12,552 nt of DNA from Chloroflexota bacterium (GTDB lineage Bacteria; Chloroflexota; Dehalococcoidia; UBA2979), in the NCBI GenBank assembly GCA_016875695.1, contig VGPB01000039.1, positions 1-12,552 on the forward strand. The letters are read 5' to 3'. Shown here one piece after another: positions 6,638-12,324 of the stretch. Every line of letters starts with the position of its first letter. Position 1 is the first letter of the stretch. The position numbers and the translations under genes were made by a program. The notes beneath the pieces are model-generated. The model saw nothing but the letters and a program-made list of their open reading frames with translations, did not search any database and was not told the origin of the DNA.

Positions 6638-6911
6638 GAAGCAGGCGCGAGTCGAATCGGATCTCGCGGTTCATCCTGGTGAGTTGCTGGCGGAGGAGCT
6701 GGCCGCGCGAGGCATGACGCAGCGCGCGCTGGCCGAGGCGATGGGACGGCCGCCGCAGGTCGTGAACGAGATCGTCCGCGGGCGTAAGGCGATCACCGCG
6801 GAGACCGCGCTACAACTGGAACGCGTGCTCGACACGCCGGCGTATCTCTGGGTGAACCTGCAGGCGCAATACGAGCTGGCACGCGCACGAGCGGACTGGC
6901 TTGCCTCCTGA
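6630..6911 (+). CDS. higA: HigA-family antitoxin, XRE-type helix-turn-helix protein
   Basis: DNA-binding antitoxin and autorepressor of a type II toxin-antitoxin pair (93 aa). VHPGELLAEELAARGMTQRA leads into a helix-turn-helix with Q and ALAEAMGRPPQVVNEIVRGR, then ITAETALQLERVLDTPAYLW and NLQAQYELA, all diagnostic of HigA (VapI-type). Start is the ATG at 6630-6632, which overlaps the toxin stop (ATGGCTAG); GGAGG lies about 12 bases upstream, so a TTG at 6621 is an alternative. The gene is intact although the toxin is broken, so it may survive as a solitary repressor. It converges on nadB with an 11-base gap, leaving no room for a separate terminator. Confidence 0.93.
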   Translation: MARKQARVESDLAVHPGELLAEELAARGMTQRALAEAMGRPPQVVNEIVRGRKAITAETALQLERVLDTPAYLWVNLQAQYELARARADWLAS

Positions 6912-6922
6912 ACCGCCGCCGG

Positions 6923-8602
6923 TTATCCCGCCCGCCAGACGAGGTGGCGGCGCCACTCATCGCGCGGGGCGGGGAAGTCGATGCGGTAGTGGGCGCCGCG
7001 CGATTCTTCGCGGAGCAGGGCGGCTTCGGCGGCGAGGCGGGCGGTGGTGATGAGCGCGCGCAGCTCGTAGCTCTCGCGTGACTCGGGGGCCGCTCGGGAG
7101 CCCTCACTCCCCGGCCCCCTCTCCCCGTTCCGGGGCGAGGGGGAGCCTGAGCCAGCAGACGGGGCACTCGCGGCGGTCGCCGCGTCCCAGCGAGCGAGGG
7201 TGCGGGTGGCCTCCTCGAGGCCGGCGCGGTCGCGCTCGATGCCGACGCAGCGCCACATGAGCGCGCGCAGGTCGTCGGCGGTGGGGGGCGGGCCGTCGGG
7301 GACGGGCGGCGGGAGCGGGCGCGCATCGGCGGTGAGGGCGAGGAGCGCGGCGGGCGCGCGCGCTTCGGCGTCGACGTGGTGCGCAGCGTCGGCGTGCACG
7401 CTGTCGTTCATGCGATCGAGCGCGCGCTGCACGGCGCGCTTGGCGAAGATCACGGTTTCGAGCAGGGAGTTGCTAGCGAGACGGTTCGCGCCGTGCACGC
7501 CTGTGCACGCGACTTCGCCGACGGCGTACAGGCCCTCGATGGTGGTCTGGCCCCAGACGTCGGTGCGCACGCCGCCCATGGTGTAGTGCGCGGCGGGTGA
7601 GACGGGGATGCGGTCGCGCGCGAGGTCGAGGCCGCCCTCGGCACAGCGCGCGTAGATCTGCGGGAAGCGCGCGGCGAGCCAGCCAGGATCGCGGCCCGTG
7701 ATGTCGAGCAGCACGTGGTCGACGCCGGTTGCGGCCATCTCGCGCTGCGCGGCGCGCGCGACGACGTCGCGCGGCGCGAGCTCAGCGAGCGGGTGGTAAC
7801 GCGGCATGAAGCGCTCGCCGTCGGCGTTGTAGAGCAGCGCGCCCTCGCCGCGCACGGCCTCCGAGATGAGGAAGATGGAGTGGCCGAGCAGGCGCAGCGC
7901 GGTGGGGTGAAACTGCGTGAACTCGAGGTCCGTGATCTCGGCGCCGGCGCGGTAGGCCAGCGCGATGCCGTCGCCGGTAGCGACCTCCGGGTTGGTGGTG
8001 AAGCGGTAGAGCTGGCCGGCGCCGCCGGTGGCAAGCACGACGGCGTACGCGTGCACGCGGTCGGTGCGCAGCGCGCGCCAGTCGAACACGTCGATGGCCA
8101 TGACGCGGTTGGCGTCGATGACGAGGCCAGCAGCGAGCGTGTGCTCGACGACGGTGACGCCCTCGCGGCGCGCGAGACCGGCGAGCGAGAGCTCGATCTC
8201 GAGGCCGGTGGCGTCGCCGCCGGCGTGCAGGATGCGCGGCGCGGAGTGCGCAGCCTCGCGGCCGAGCGCGACCTCGCCGTCGGTGGCGTCGAAGCGCACA
8301 CCGTAGCGCACGAGATCGGCGATGCGGTCGGCGGCCTCGACGGTGAGTACGCGCGCGGCGTGCTCGTCGACGAGGCCGGCGCCGGCCTCAACGGTGTCGC
8401 GCCAGTGCGACTCGGCGCTGTCGTCGTGCCCGACGGCGGCGGCGATGCCGCCCTGGGCGTAGCGCGTGTTGGCATCGTCGATGGAGCCCTTAGTGACGAC
8501 GAGCACGCTCATGCCCTGCTCGTGCGCCTGGAGCGCGGCGTAGAGGCCGGCGATGCCGGAGCCGATGACGGCGAGGTCGAAGCGGGCGCCGTCGAGGGTC
8601 AC
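6923..8602 (-). CDS. nadB: L-aspartate oxidase with a repeat-encoded insertion
   Basis: FAD enzyme that oxidises L-aspartate to iminoaspartate, the first step of de novo NAD synthesis. The FAD-binding GSGIAGL is at residues 14-20, TRYAQGGIAAAV near 46, then FTQFHPTAL, EAVRGEGALLYNADGERFMP, PRDVVARA, HYTMGGVRTD and the C-terminal flavin block GEVACTGVHGANRLASNSL. The C-terminal helical domain ends normally with LREESRGAHYRIDFP. Residues 479-506, between helices of this domain, contain SGSPSPRNGERGPGSEGS, encoded by a family 1 repeat and absent from typical NadB. The 559-residue length is slightly above normal. The GTG start (8600-8602) overlaps the thioesterase stop (GTGA) and has GGAGGG 5 bases upstream, so the two are translationally coupled. 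Confidence 0.97.
   Translation of the reverse strand: MTLDGARFDLAVIGSGIAGLYAALQAHEQGMSVLVVTKGSIDDANTRYAQGGIAAAVGHDDSAESHWRDTVEAGAGLVDEHAARVLTVEAADRIADLVRYGVRFDATDGEVALGREAAHSAPRILHAGGDATGLEIELSLAGLARREGVTVVEHTLAAGLVIDANRVMAIDVFDWRALRTDRVHAYAVVLATGGAGQLYRFTTNPEVATGDGIALAYRAGAEITDLEFTQFHPTALRLLGHSIFLISEAVRGEGALLYNADGERFMPRYHPLAELAPRDVVARAAQREMAATGVDHVLLDITGRDPGWLAARFPQIYARCAEGGLDLARDRIPVSPAAHYTMGGVRTDVWGQTTIEGLYAVGEVACTGVHGANRLASNSLLETVIFAKRAVQRALDRMNDSVHADAAHHVDAEARAPAALLALTADARPLPPPVPDGPPPTADDLRALMWRCVGIERDRAGLEEATRTLARWDAATAASAPSAGSGSPSPRNGERGPGSEGSRAAPESRESYELRALITTARLAAEAALLREESRGAHYRIDFPAPRDEWRRHLVWRAG
7100..7147 (+). repeat. Family 1 repeat unit inside nadB
   Basis: GCCCTCACTCCCC, then CCCCCTCTCCCCG-TTC-CGGGGCGAGGGGGAG: a nearly perfect long hairpin. 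It is almost identical to the third unit of the array at 5282-5336. Read on the coding (minus) strand it gives GSPSPRNGERGPGSEG without a frameshift. Confidence 0.85.
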
Positions 8603-9225
8603 GCGCCCTCCAGCTCGCCGCCGTCCACGGATAGGGGGCGGCCCTGCGGGCCGGAAGACCCACCCACCCGCCCTTCTTCCTGCGAGGGGCTGCCTCCCTC
8701 GCGCTCCCCGGCAGCCTCGCGCTGCTGACCGCGGGCGCCCTCACTCCCCGGCCCCCTCCCCCCGGGACAGGGCGAGGGGGGGTCGGATGAGTCGGAGGCG
8801 ATGGGGGTGGGCTCGTAGGCGTGGATGGCGGCGGCGATGGCGAGCCAGTCGGCGGGGGTCTCGGCGCGGCCGGACTGCGCGTTGACGCAAGCGTACCGGT
8901 GAGCGATGCGCGCGACGAGCGCGCCGGAGCTCGCGGCGGCGAGCTCACACTCGAAGCGCAGGCGGCCGGCGCGCGCCTCGGTGCAGCGCAAGCGCACGAT
9001 CGCGGCGTCGTCCCAGCGCAGTGGGCCGAGGTAGCGCATCTCGCTGTACGTCTGGAAGCGCAGCACGTCGCGGTGCGAGGGGACGCCGGCGGCGGTGTCG
9101 TACGCTTCGAGCACGATCTCCGTGAGCGCGAGCATCACTCCGCCGTGGAAGAAGGGGGTGCCGCCGAAGCTGCCGGTATCGCGCACCGGCAGGCGCAGCT
9201 CGAAGCGGAAAGCGCCGGTCGTCAA
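8599..9225 (-). CDS. Hotdog-fold acyl-CoA thioesterase (YbgC/FadM-like) with a repeat-derived C-terminal tail
   Basis: Predicted cytosolic thioesterase. Residues 1 to about 147 look like a 4HBT hotdog domain: VRDTGSFGGTPFFHGGVMLA places the likely catalytic Asp at D16, followed by a long helix, then RFQTYSEMRYLGPLRWDDAA and a strand-rich second half. The acyl substrate is unknown. The last 61 residues do not belong to the fold: PSPCPGGRGPGSEGA is encoded by a family 1 repeat and REGGSPSQEEGRVGGSSGPQ by a family 2 repeat. The original stop was probably lost or overrun. The start appears to be TTG at 9223-9225 with GCGAGG just upstream, less certain than the rest. The stop overlaps the nadB start by 4 bases (GTGA). 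Why a thioesterase sits in the NAD operon is unclear. Confidence 0.82.
   Translation of the reverse strand: MTTGAFRFELRLPVRDTGSFGGTPFFHGGVMLALTEIVLEAYDTAAGVPSHRDVLRFQTYSEMRYLGPLRWDDAAIVRLRCTEARAGRLRFECELAAASSGALVARIAHRYACVNAQSGRAETPADWLAIAAAIHAYEPTPIASDSSDPPSPCPGGRGPGSEGARGQQREAAGEREGGSPSQEEGRVGGSSGPQGRPLSVDGGELEGA
8635..8714 (+). repeat. Family 2 repeat, copy B, in the thioesterase coding end
   Basis: GGGCGGCCCTGCGGGCCGG, a CCCACCCACCCGCCC linker, then GAGGGGCTGCCTCCCTC. Both hairpins of the family are present, the second with an imperfect stem. It encodes residues of the thioesterase tail on the minus strand and ends about 30 bases before the nadB start. Confidence 0.75.
8737..8785 (+). 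repeat. Family 1 repeat unit in the thioesterase coding end
   Basis: GCCCTCACTCCCCGGCCCCC, then TCCCCCCGGGACAGGGCGAG and a G-run. Read on the minus strand it uses the same frame as the copy in nadB (…RGPGSEG…). It lies 22 bases from the family 2 copy B. Confidence 0.8.
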
Positions 9226-9245
9226 CGGCCTCGCCCTGCAGAGAC

Positions 9246-9326
9246 GGAGCTGAGGACGGCCCTCCGGGCCGGGGGACCCGCCAACCCGCCCTCTTTAATG
9301 CGAGGGGCTGCGCCCCTCGCGCTCCC
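9246..9326 (+). repeat. Family 2 repeat, copy C, upstream of the thioesterase gene
   Basis: GGAGCTGAGGACGGCCCTCC, GGGCC, a CCCGCC linker, then GAGGGGC-TGC-GCCCCTC (7-bp perfect stem). It begins about 20 bases upstream of the thioesterase TTG start and lies in the nadA/thioesterase gap, so it is within the nadA-nadB transcript if that is continuous. It could cause partial termination or processing (inference). Confidence 0.8.
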
Positions 9327-9370
9327 TGCGGGATCCCACGCAGCAAGGAGCGGCGCACCAGGCGCTACAT

Positions 9371-9460
9371 GAGGTTCACGGAGGCGCCACATGCGGCGAT
9401 CGGGGCGCCCACGCGTGTCTGCGGATTCATGTCGTGTGCGAGGGCGTGGGTGTGAACCTC
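9371..9460. other. Nested inverted repeats, possible structured RNA or mobile remnant
   Basis: Outer arms GAGGTTCAC (9371-9379) and GTGAACCTC (9452-9460) are a perfect 9-bp inverted repeat. Directly inside the right arm, GCGTGGG (9444-9450) pairs with CCCACGC (9408-9414). The leftover segment has GGCGCC at 9383-9388 and 9404-9409, which can form a third stem (two bases overlap the inner arm). Together they allow a three-way-junction-like fold of about 90 nt, with less extreme base composition than the flanking repeats. No known RNA family recognised; the strand is unknown. Confidence 0.4.
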
Positions 9461-9494
9461 GGCAAGCCGCCCGCGAGGCTAGCCGCCCGCAAGA

Positions 9495-9544
9495 GCCCTC
9501 ACCCCCGGGCCCCCTCTCCCCTTTCGGAGGCGAGGGGGAGGCGG
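9495..9544 (+). repeat. Family 1 repeat unit downstream of nadA
   Basis: GCCCTCACCCCCGGGCCCCC, then TCTCCCC-TTTC-GGAGGCGAGGGGGAG hairpin. It starts 34 bases past the nadA stop, where it could act as an attenuator or stabilise the nadA 3' end. Confidence 0.8.
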
Positions 9545-9577
9545 ATCCAGGTGCTGGCGAAGCTGTCACGTCGCGCG

Positions 9578-10786
9578 TCAGCGGAGCGTGAGCATGCGCT
9601 CGAGGGCGACGCGCGCGTGCTGCTTCACGTCGTCGGGAACGGCGATGCGATTGACGACCTCACCGCGCACGAGCGACTCCATCACCCACACGAGGTACGC
9701 GGGGTGCACGCGGTACATCGTCGAGCAGGGGCAGACCACGGGGTCGAGGCAGAACACGGTCCTGTCGGGGTGCTCCTTCGCGAGGCGGGAGACGAGGTTG
9801 ATCTCGGTGCCGACGCCGATCGGCGCGTCGGCGGGCGCCTTCGCGACGTAGTCGGCGATGAAGTTGGTGGAGCCGTTGGCGTCGGCGGCCTGCACGACCT
9901 CGAAGCGGCACTCGGGGTGCACGACGATGCGCACGCCGGGGTAGCGCGCGCGCGCCGCCTCGATCTGGGTAAGCGAGAAGCGCTGGTGCACGGAGCAGTG
10001 GCCCTGCCAGAGGATGACGCGCGCGCGGTCGAGCGCGGCGGCGTCGAGGCCGCCGCGGCGGCCGGCGGGCTGGCGCCAGTTCCACAGCGCCATCTCCTCC
10101 AGCGGGATGCCCATGGCGTGCGCGGTGTTCCGGCCCAGGTGCTGGTCCGGGAAGAAAAAGACCCGGCGCCCGCGCTCGAACGCCCACGCGAGCACCTTCG
10201 CGGCGTTGGAGGAGGTGCAGACGATGCCGCCGTGCTCGCCGCAGAAGGCCTTGAGCGAAGCGGCGGAGTTCATGTAGGTGACGGGGATGATGTCGCCGGT
10301 GCCGCCGAAGTGCTCGCCGAGCTCGCGCCAGACGGAGCGCACATCGGGGTCGGACGCCATGTCGGCCATGGAGCAGCCGGCCTCGATGTTCGGCAGGATC
10401 ACGGTCTGATGTGGGGCGCGCAGGATGTCGGCGGCCTCGGCCATGAAGTGGACGCCGCAGAAGACGATGTACTGTGACTGCGGCCGCGAGGCGGCGTACT
10501 GGGCGAGCATGAACGAGTCGCCGCGCTCGTCGGCGAACTGGATAATGTCCTCGCGCTGGTAGTGGTGGCCGAGCACGACGACGCGCTCGCCGAGCGTGGC
10601 GCGCGCGGCGCGCACGCGGGCGACGAGCTCCTCGGCGCCGAGGTGCCAGTACGCCTCCGGGATCGCGCGCTGCCAGGAGCCGAACGCGACTTCCTGGTCG
10701 AGCGGCACGGTGTCGATACCGGTGTCGGTCTCGCACTGCAACTGGGGCAGCGGACCGGCGACCGGGGTGAGCAGGTCGATGGCCAT
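9578..10786 (-). CDS. nadA: Quinolinate synthase, [4Fe-4S] enzyme
   Basis: Oxygen-sensitive iron-sulfur enzyme that condenses iminoaspartate with dihydroxyacetone phosphate to quinolinate. The 402-residue product shows VVVLGHHYQREDI (the substrate-binding histidines), the cluster ligand C110 in FCGVHFMAEAADIL, SLKAFCGEHGGIVCTSSNA with ligand C190, HPEC, and CLDPVVCPCSTM with the third ligand probably C352 or C354. This is the longer NadA form. I chose the ATG at 10784-10786, which has GAGGAGG 6 bases upstream; the open frame reaches a TTG at 10834, but that would run through the operator. It is the first gene of the nadA-thioesterase-nadB block; two NrtR-like operators lie 30-75 bases upstream. 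Confidence 0.97.
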   Translation of the reverse strand: MAIDLLTPVAGPLPQLQCETDTGIDTVPLDQEVAFGSWQRAIPEAYWHLGAEELVARVRAARATLGERVVVLGHHYQREDIIQFADERGDSFMLAQYAASRPQSQYIVFCGVHFMAEAADILRAPHQTVILPNIEAGCSMADMASDPDVRSVWRELGEHFGGTGDIIPVTYMNSAASLKAFCGEHGGIVCTSSNAAKVLAWAFERGRRVFFFPDQHLGRNTAHAMGIPLEEMALWNWRQPAGRRGGLDAAALDRARVILWQGHCSVHQRFSLTQIEAARARYPGVRIVVHPECRFEVVQAADANGSTNFIADYVAKAPADAPIGVGTEINLVSRLAKEHPDRTVFCLDPVVCPCSTMYRVHPAYLVWVMESLVRGEVVNRIAVPDDVKQHARVALERMLTLR

Positions 10787-10817
10787 GGGTGGCCTCCTCG
10801 GTGATGGTGGATAGTTA

Positions 10818-10832
10818 GCGTACGACATACGC
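10818..10832. promoter_or_regulatory. NrtR-like operator 1 upstream of nadA
   Basis: GCGTA-CGACA-TACGC: perfect 5-bp arms around a 5-base centre, containing GT-N7-AC, the core reported for NrtR sites. Centre at 10825, about 40 bases upstream of the nadA start, where a bound repressor would block the promoter or early elongation. A TAACTA (10812-10817, minus strand) next to it may be the -10. Confidence 0.7.
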
Positions 10833-10841
10833 AAAGTGTGT

Positions 10842-10858
10842 CGCGTAAAGGGTACGCG
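10842..10858. promoter_or_regulatory. NrtR-like operator 2 upstream of nadA
   Basis: CGCGTA-AAGGG-TACGCG: perfect 6-bp arms with the same spacing and the same GT-N7-AC core as operator 1. Its centre (10850) is 25 bases from that of operator 1. The central five bases differ while the arms are kept, as expected for a dimeric repressor's site. Confidence 0.7.
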
Positions 10859-10966
10859 AGGGGTGGGGGCGGGTCAATGCGGGGGTGGCGTCCCACCGTC
10901 GCTGCCTGGCCGCGCTACGCTAAGGCCCGTCCGGCCCGAGCGGGACGAGTCGGATCCTGGGCTGAT

Positions 10967-10987
10967 TGCCCGCCGGCATCGCGGGCA
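10967..10987 (+). promoter_or_regulatory. Hairpin in the cupin 5' region
   Basis: TGCCCGC-CGGCATC-GCGGGCA, a perfect 7-bp stem, 58 bases before the cupin start. No convincing promoter hexamers for the cupin are seen between 10859 and 11045; TACGCT near 10915 is a weak -10 candidate. The rest of this stretch holds nothing I recognise. Confidence 0.35.
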
Positions 10988-11045
10988 GCCGGCGACAGTT
11001 TCGATCGCAGCCGCTCAACGACGAGGGCGGCGAGGGGAGTTGGTA

Positions 11046-11582
11046 ATGGGCACGAGACGAGTCGTCACCGGTCACTCACCAGCCGGTAAGGCTGTCGTCG
11101 CCAGCGACACGATCGTTGACCCGGTCACGACTCCGTTCAGCCCGGGACGCGAATCCTACACGCTGTGGGGCGGCGACGTGGCGCCTCGGTTCCCCGACGA
11201 CGGGTCCAAGCCCCCGTTCTCGATGTTCTTCCCGCCGGTGGGCGGATTCCGCTTCGGTCTGTTCGTGTTACCGCCGGACCGAACACCGGTGGACCTGGCC
11301 GGCGTCGACGTCGATGCAGCGATGCAGGCGTATGACGCAGCGATGCCAGGGCTTGCGAGCTACATGGAGCCGGGCAGCCCGGGCATGCACACGACCGACA
11401 CGATCGACTACGAGTACGTGGTGTCGGGGCGGTGCATCCTCGAGTTGGACGACGGTGTGACGGTCGAGCTCCGCCCGGGCGACACGGTGGTGCAGAACGG
11501 AACGCGTCACGCGTGGAGGAACCCGTTCGATGAACCGTGCACGCTCGTGCTGGTGCTGATTGGGGCGCAGCGGGCTCATTGA
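11046..11582 (+). CDS. Cupin-domain protein
   Basis: Single-domain cupin of 178 residues. The first cupin motif is GMHTTDTIDYEYVVSG (about 117-132), supplying a His and acidic ligands. The second is LRPGDTVVQNGTRHAWRNP, with the later His. This matches the cupin_2 family proteins whose N-terminus begins RRVVTGH. Metal binding is likely; the substrate is unknown. ATG start at 11046 with GGGGAG 6 bases upstream; the open frame continues upstream to 10836 but without family similarity. The gene is divergent from nadA and convergent with nrtR (18-base gap). If transcribed from near 10860 it could share NrtR control, but that is speculation. Confidence 0.88.
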   Translation: MGTRRVVTGHSPAGKAVVASDTIVDPVTTPFSPGRESYTLWGGDVAPRFPDDGSKPPFSMFFPPVGGFRFGLFVLPPDRTPVDLAGVDVDAAMQAYDAAMPGLASYMEPGSPGMHTTDTIDYEYVVSGRCILELDDGVTVELRPGDTVVQNGTRHAWRNPFDEPCTLVLVLIGAQRAH

Positions 11583-11600
11583 CCGCGCGGCTCAGCCCCG

Positions 11601-12266
11601 CTACAGGAACACGGGCTCGCGCGTCGTGAAGGCGTAGAGCAGCGCGGGGCGATGCGCGCCGTCGCGGCGCTGCTCGCCCGTCGCCGCGATCAGGCCCGTC
11701 GCGAGCATGCGTTTGCGGAAGTTGCGGCGGTCGAGCGGGGTGCCGAGGACCGCCTCGTACGTCGCCTGCAGCTCGCGCAGCGTGAAGGCATCCGGGAGCA
11801 GGCCGTAGGCGATGTTGGTGTAGTCGAGCTTGGCGCGCACGCGCGCGACGGCTTGCGCGATGAGCGCGTTGTTGCGGAAGGCGAGCTCCGGCAGGGCGTC
11901 GACACGGTGCCAAGCGGGGACCCATTCGTCTGAGCTGCGCAGGCACACGCGCGCGGGCTCGACGAGCGCGAAGTAGGCGACGGCGACGCCGGGCTGCGTG
12001 GCGTCGAGGTGGGAGACGGTGAACAGCTGCTCGAGGTAGAGATCGTGCGCGCCGGTCTCCTCGACGAGCTTGGCGGTAGCGGCTTGCTCGAGCGTGGCGG
12101 TGCCGTCCCAGCGGCCGCCGGGGAGCGCCCAGCGCCCGCGCTCGGGTGCCGCGGAGCGGTGCACGAGCAGCACCTGCAGCGCGCCGTCGATGATCGCGAA
12201 GATGACGACGATGGCGGCGACGAGGGAGACGCCCTCGCCGATCGGCGGGCGATCCGGAGCCCTCAC
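11601..12266 (-). CDS. nrtR: NrtR-type NAD regulator: degenerate Nudix domain plus winged helix
   Basis: Predicted repressor of NAD genes that senses ADP-ribose or a related metabolite. Residues about 13-140 are Nudix-like: VVIFAIIDGALQVLLVHR, ALPGGRWDG, then the Nudix box at 51-73. The box is degraded: REUxEE reads AKLVEE, losing the Arg and first Glu, and the G-x5-E glutamate is Ala. Hydrolysis is therefore unlikely, as in many NrtR. Residues 146-221 contain LDYTNIAYGLLPDAFTLREL, QATYEAVLGTPLDRRNFRKR, the typical NrtR winged-helix end. Operators matching NrtR sites lie upstream of nadA. The only canonical in-frame start before the domain is GTG 12264-12266, inside a family 1 repeat that also gives a G-rich Shine-Dalgarno. 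It follows miaB on the same strand. Confidence 0.88.
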   Translation of the reverse strand: MRAPDRPPIGEGVSLVAAIVVIFAIIDGALQVLLVHRSAAPERGRWALPGGRWDGTATLEQAATAKLVEETGAHDLYLEQLFTVSHLDATQPGVAVAYFALVEPARVCLRSSDEWVPAWHRVDALPELAFRNNALIAQAVARVRAKLDYTNIAYGLLPDAFTLRELQATYEAVLGTPLDRRNFRKRMLATGLIAATGEQRRDGAHRPALLYAFTTREPVFL

Positions 12267-12308
12267 CCACAGGCCCCCTCTCCCCGCGCGGCGGGGCGAG
12301 GGGAAGCC
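12259..12308 (+). repeat. Family 1 repeat unit between miaB and nrtR
   Basis: GCCCTCACCCACAGGCCCCC, TCTCCCCGCGCGGCGGGGCG, AGGGGAAGCC: full-length unit with hairpin arms CTCCCCGC/GCGGGGCGAG. On the minus strand it reads GGGGAGAGGGGG, 7 bases, then GTGAGG. The GTG is the only usable in-frame start for nrtR, so the repeat appears to carry its translation start site. Confidence 0.85.
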
Positions 12309-12324
12309 AGAGACAGCGCCGCGG

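Noticed and set aside
9371..9460. tRNA gene, because GGTTCAC and paired arms recall a T-arm.
   Set aside because: No acceptor, D-arm or anticodon geometry, and the stem lengths do not fit.
9222..9569. Minus-strand frame of 115 codons between nadA and the thioesterase.
   Set aside because: It consists of a family 1 unit, the structured segment and a family 2 unit; no domain, no start with a ribosome-binding site, and it overlaps the thioesterase start in another frame.
10836..11045. Longer N-terminus for the cupin using upstream in-frame starts.
   Set aside because: The added residues have no cupin-family similarity, and ATG 11046 has a good Shine-Dalgarno (GGGGAG).
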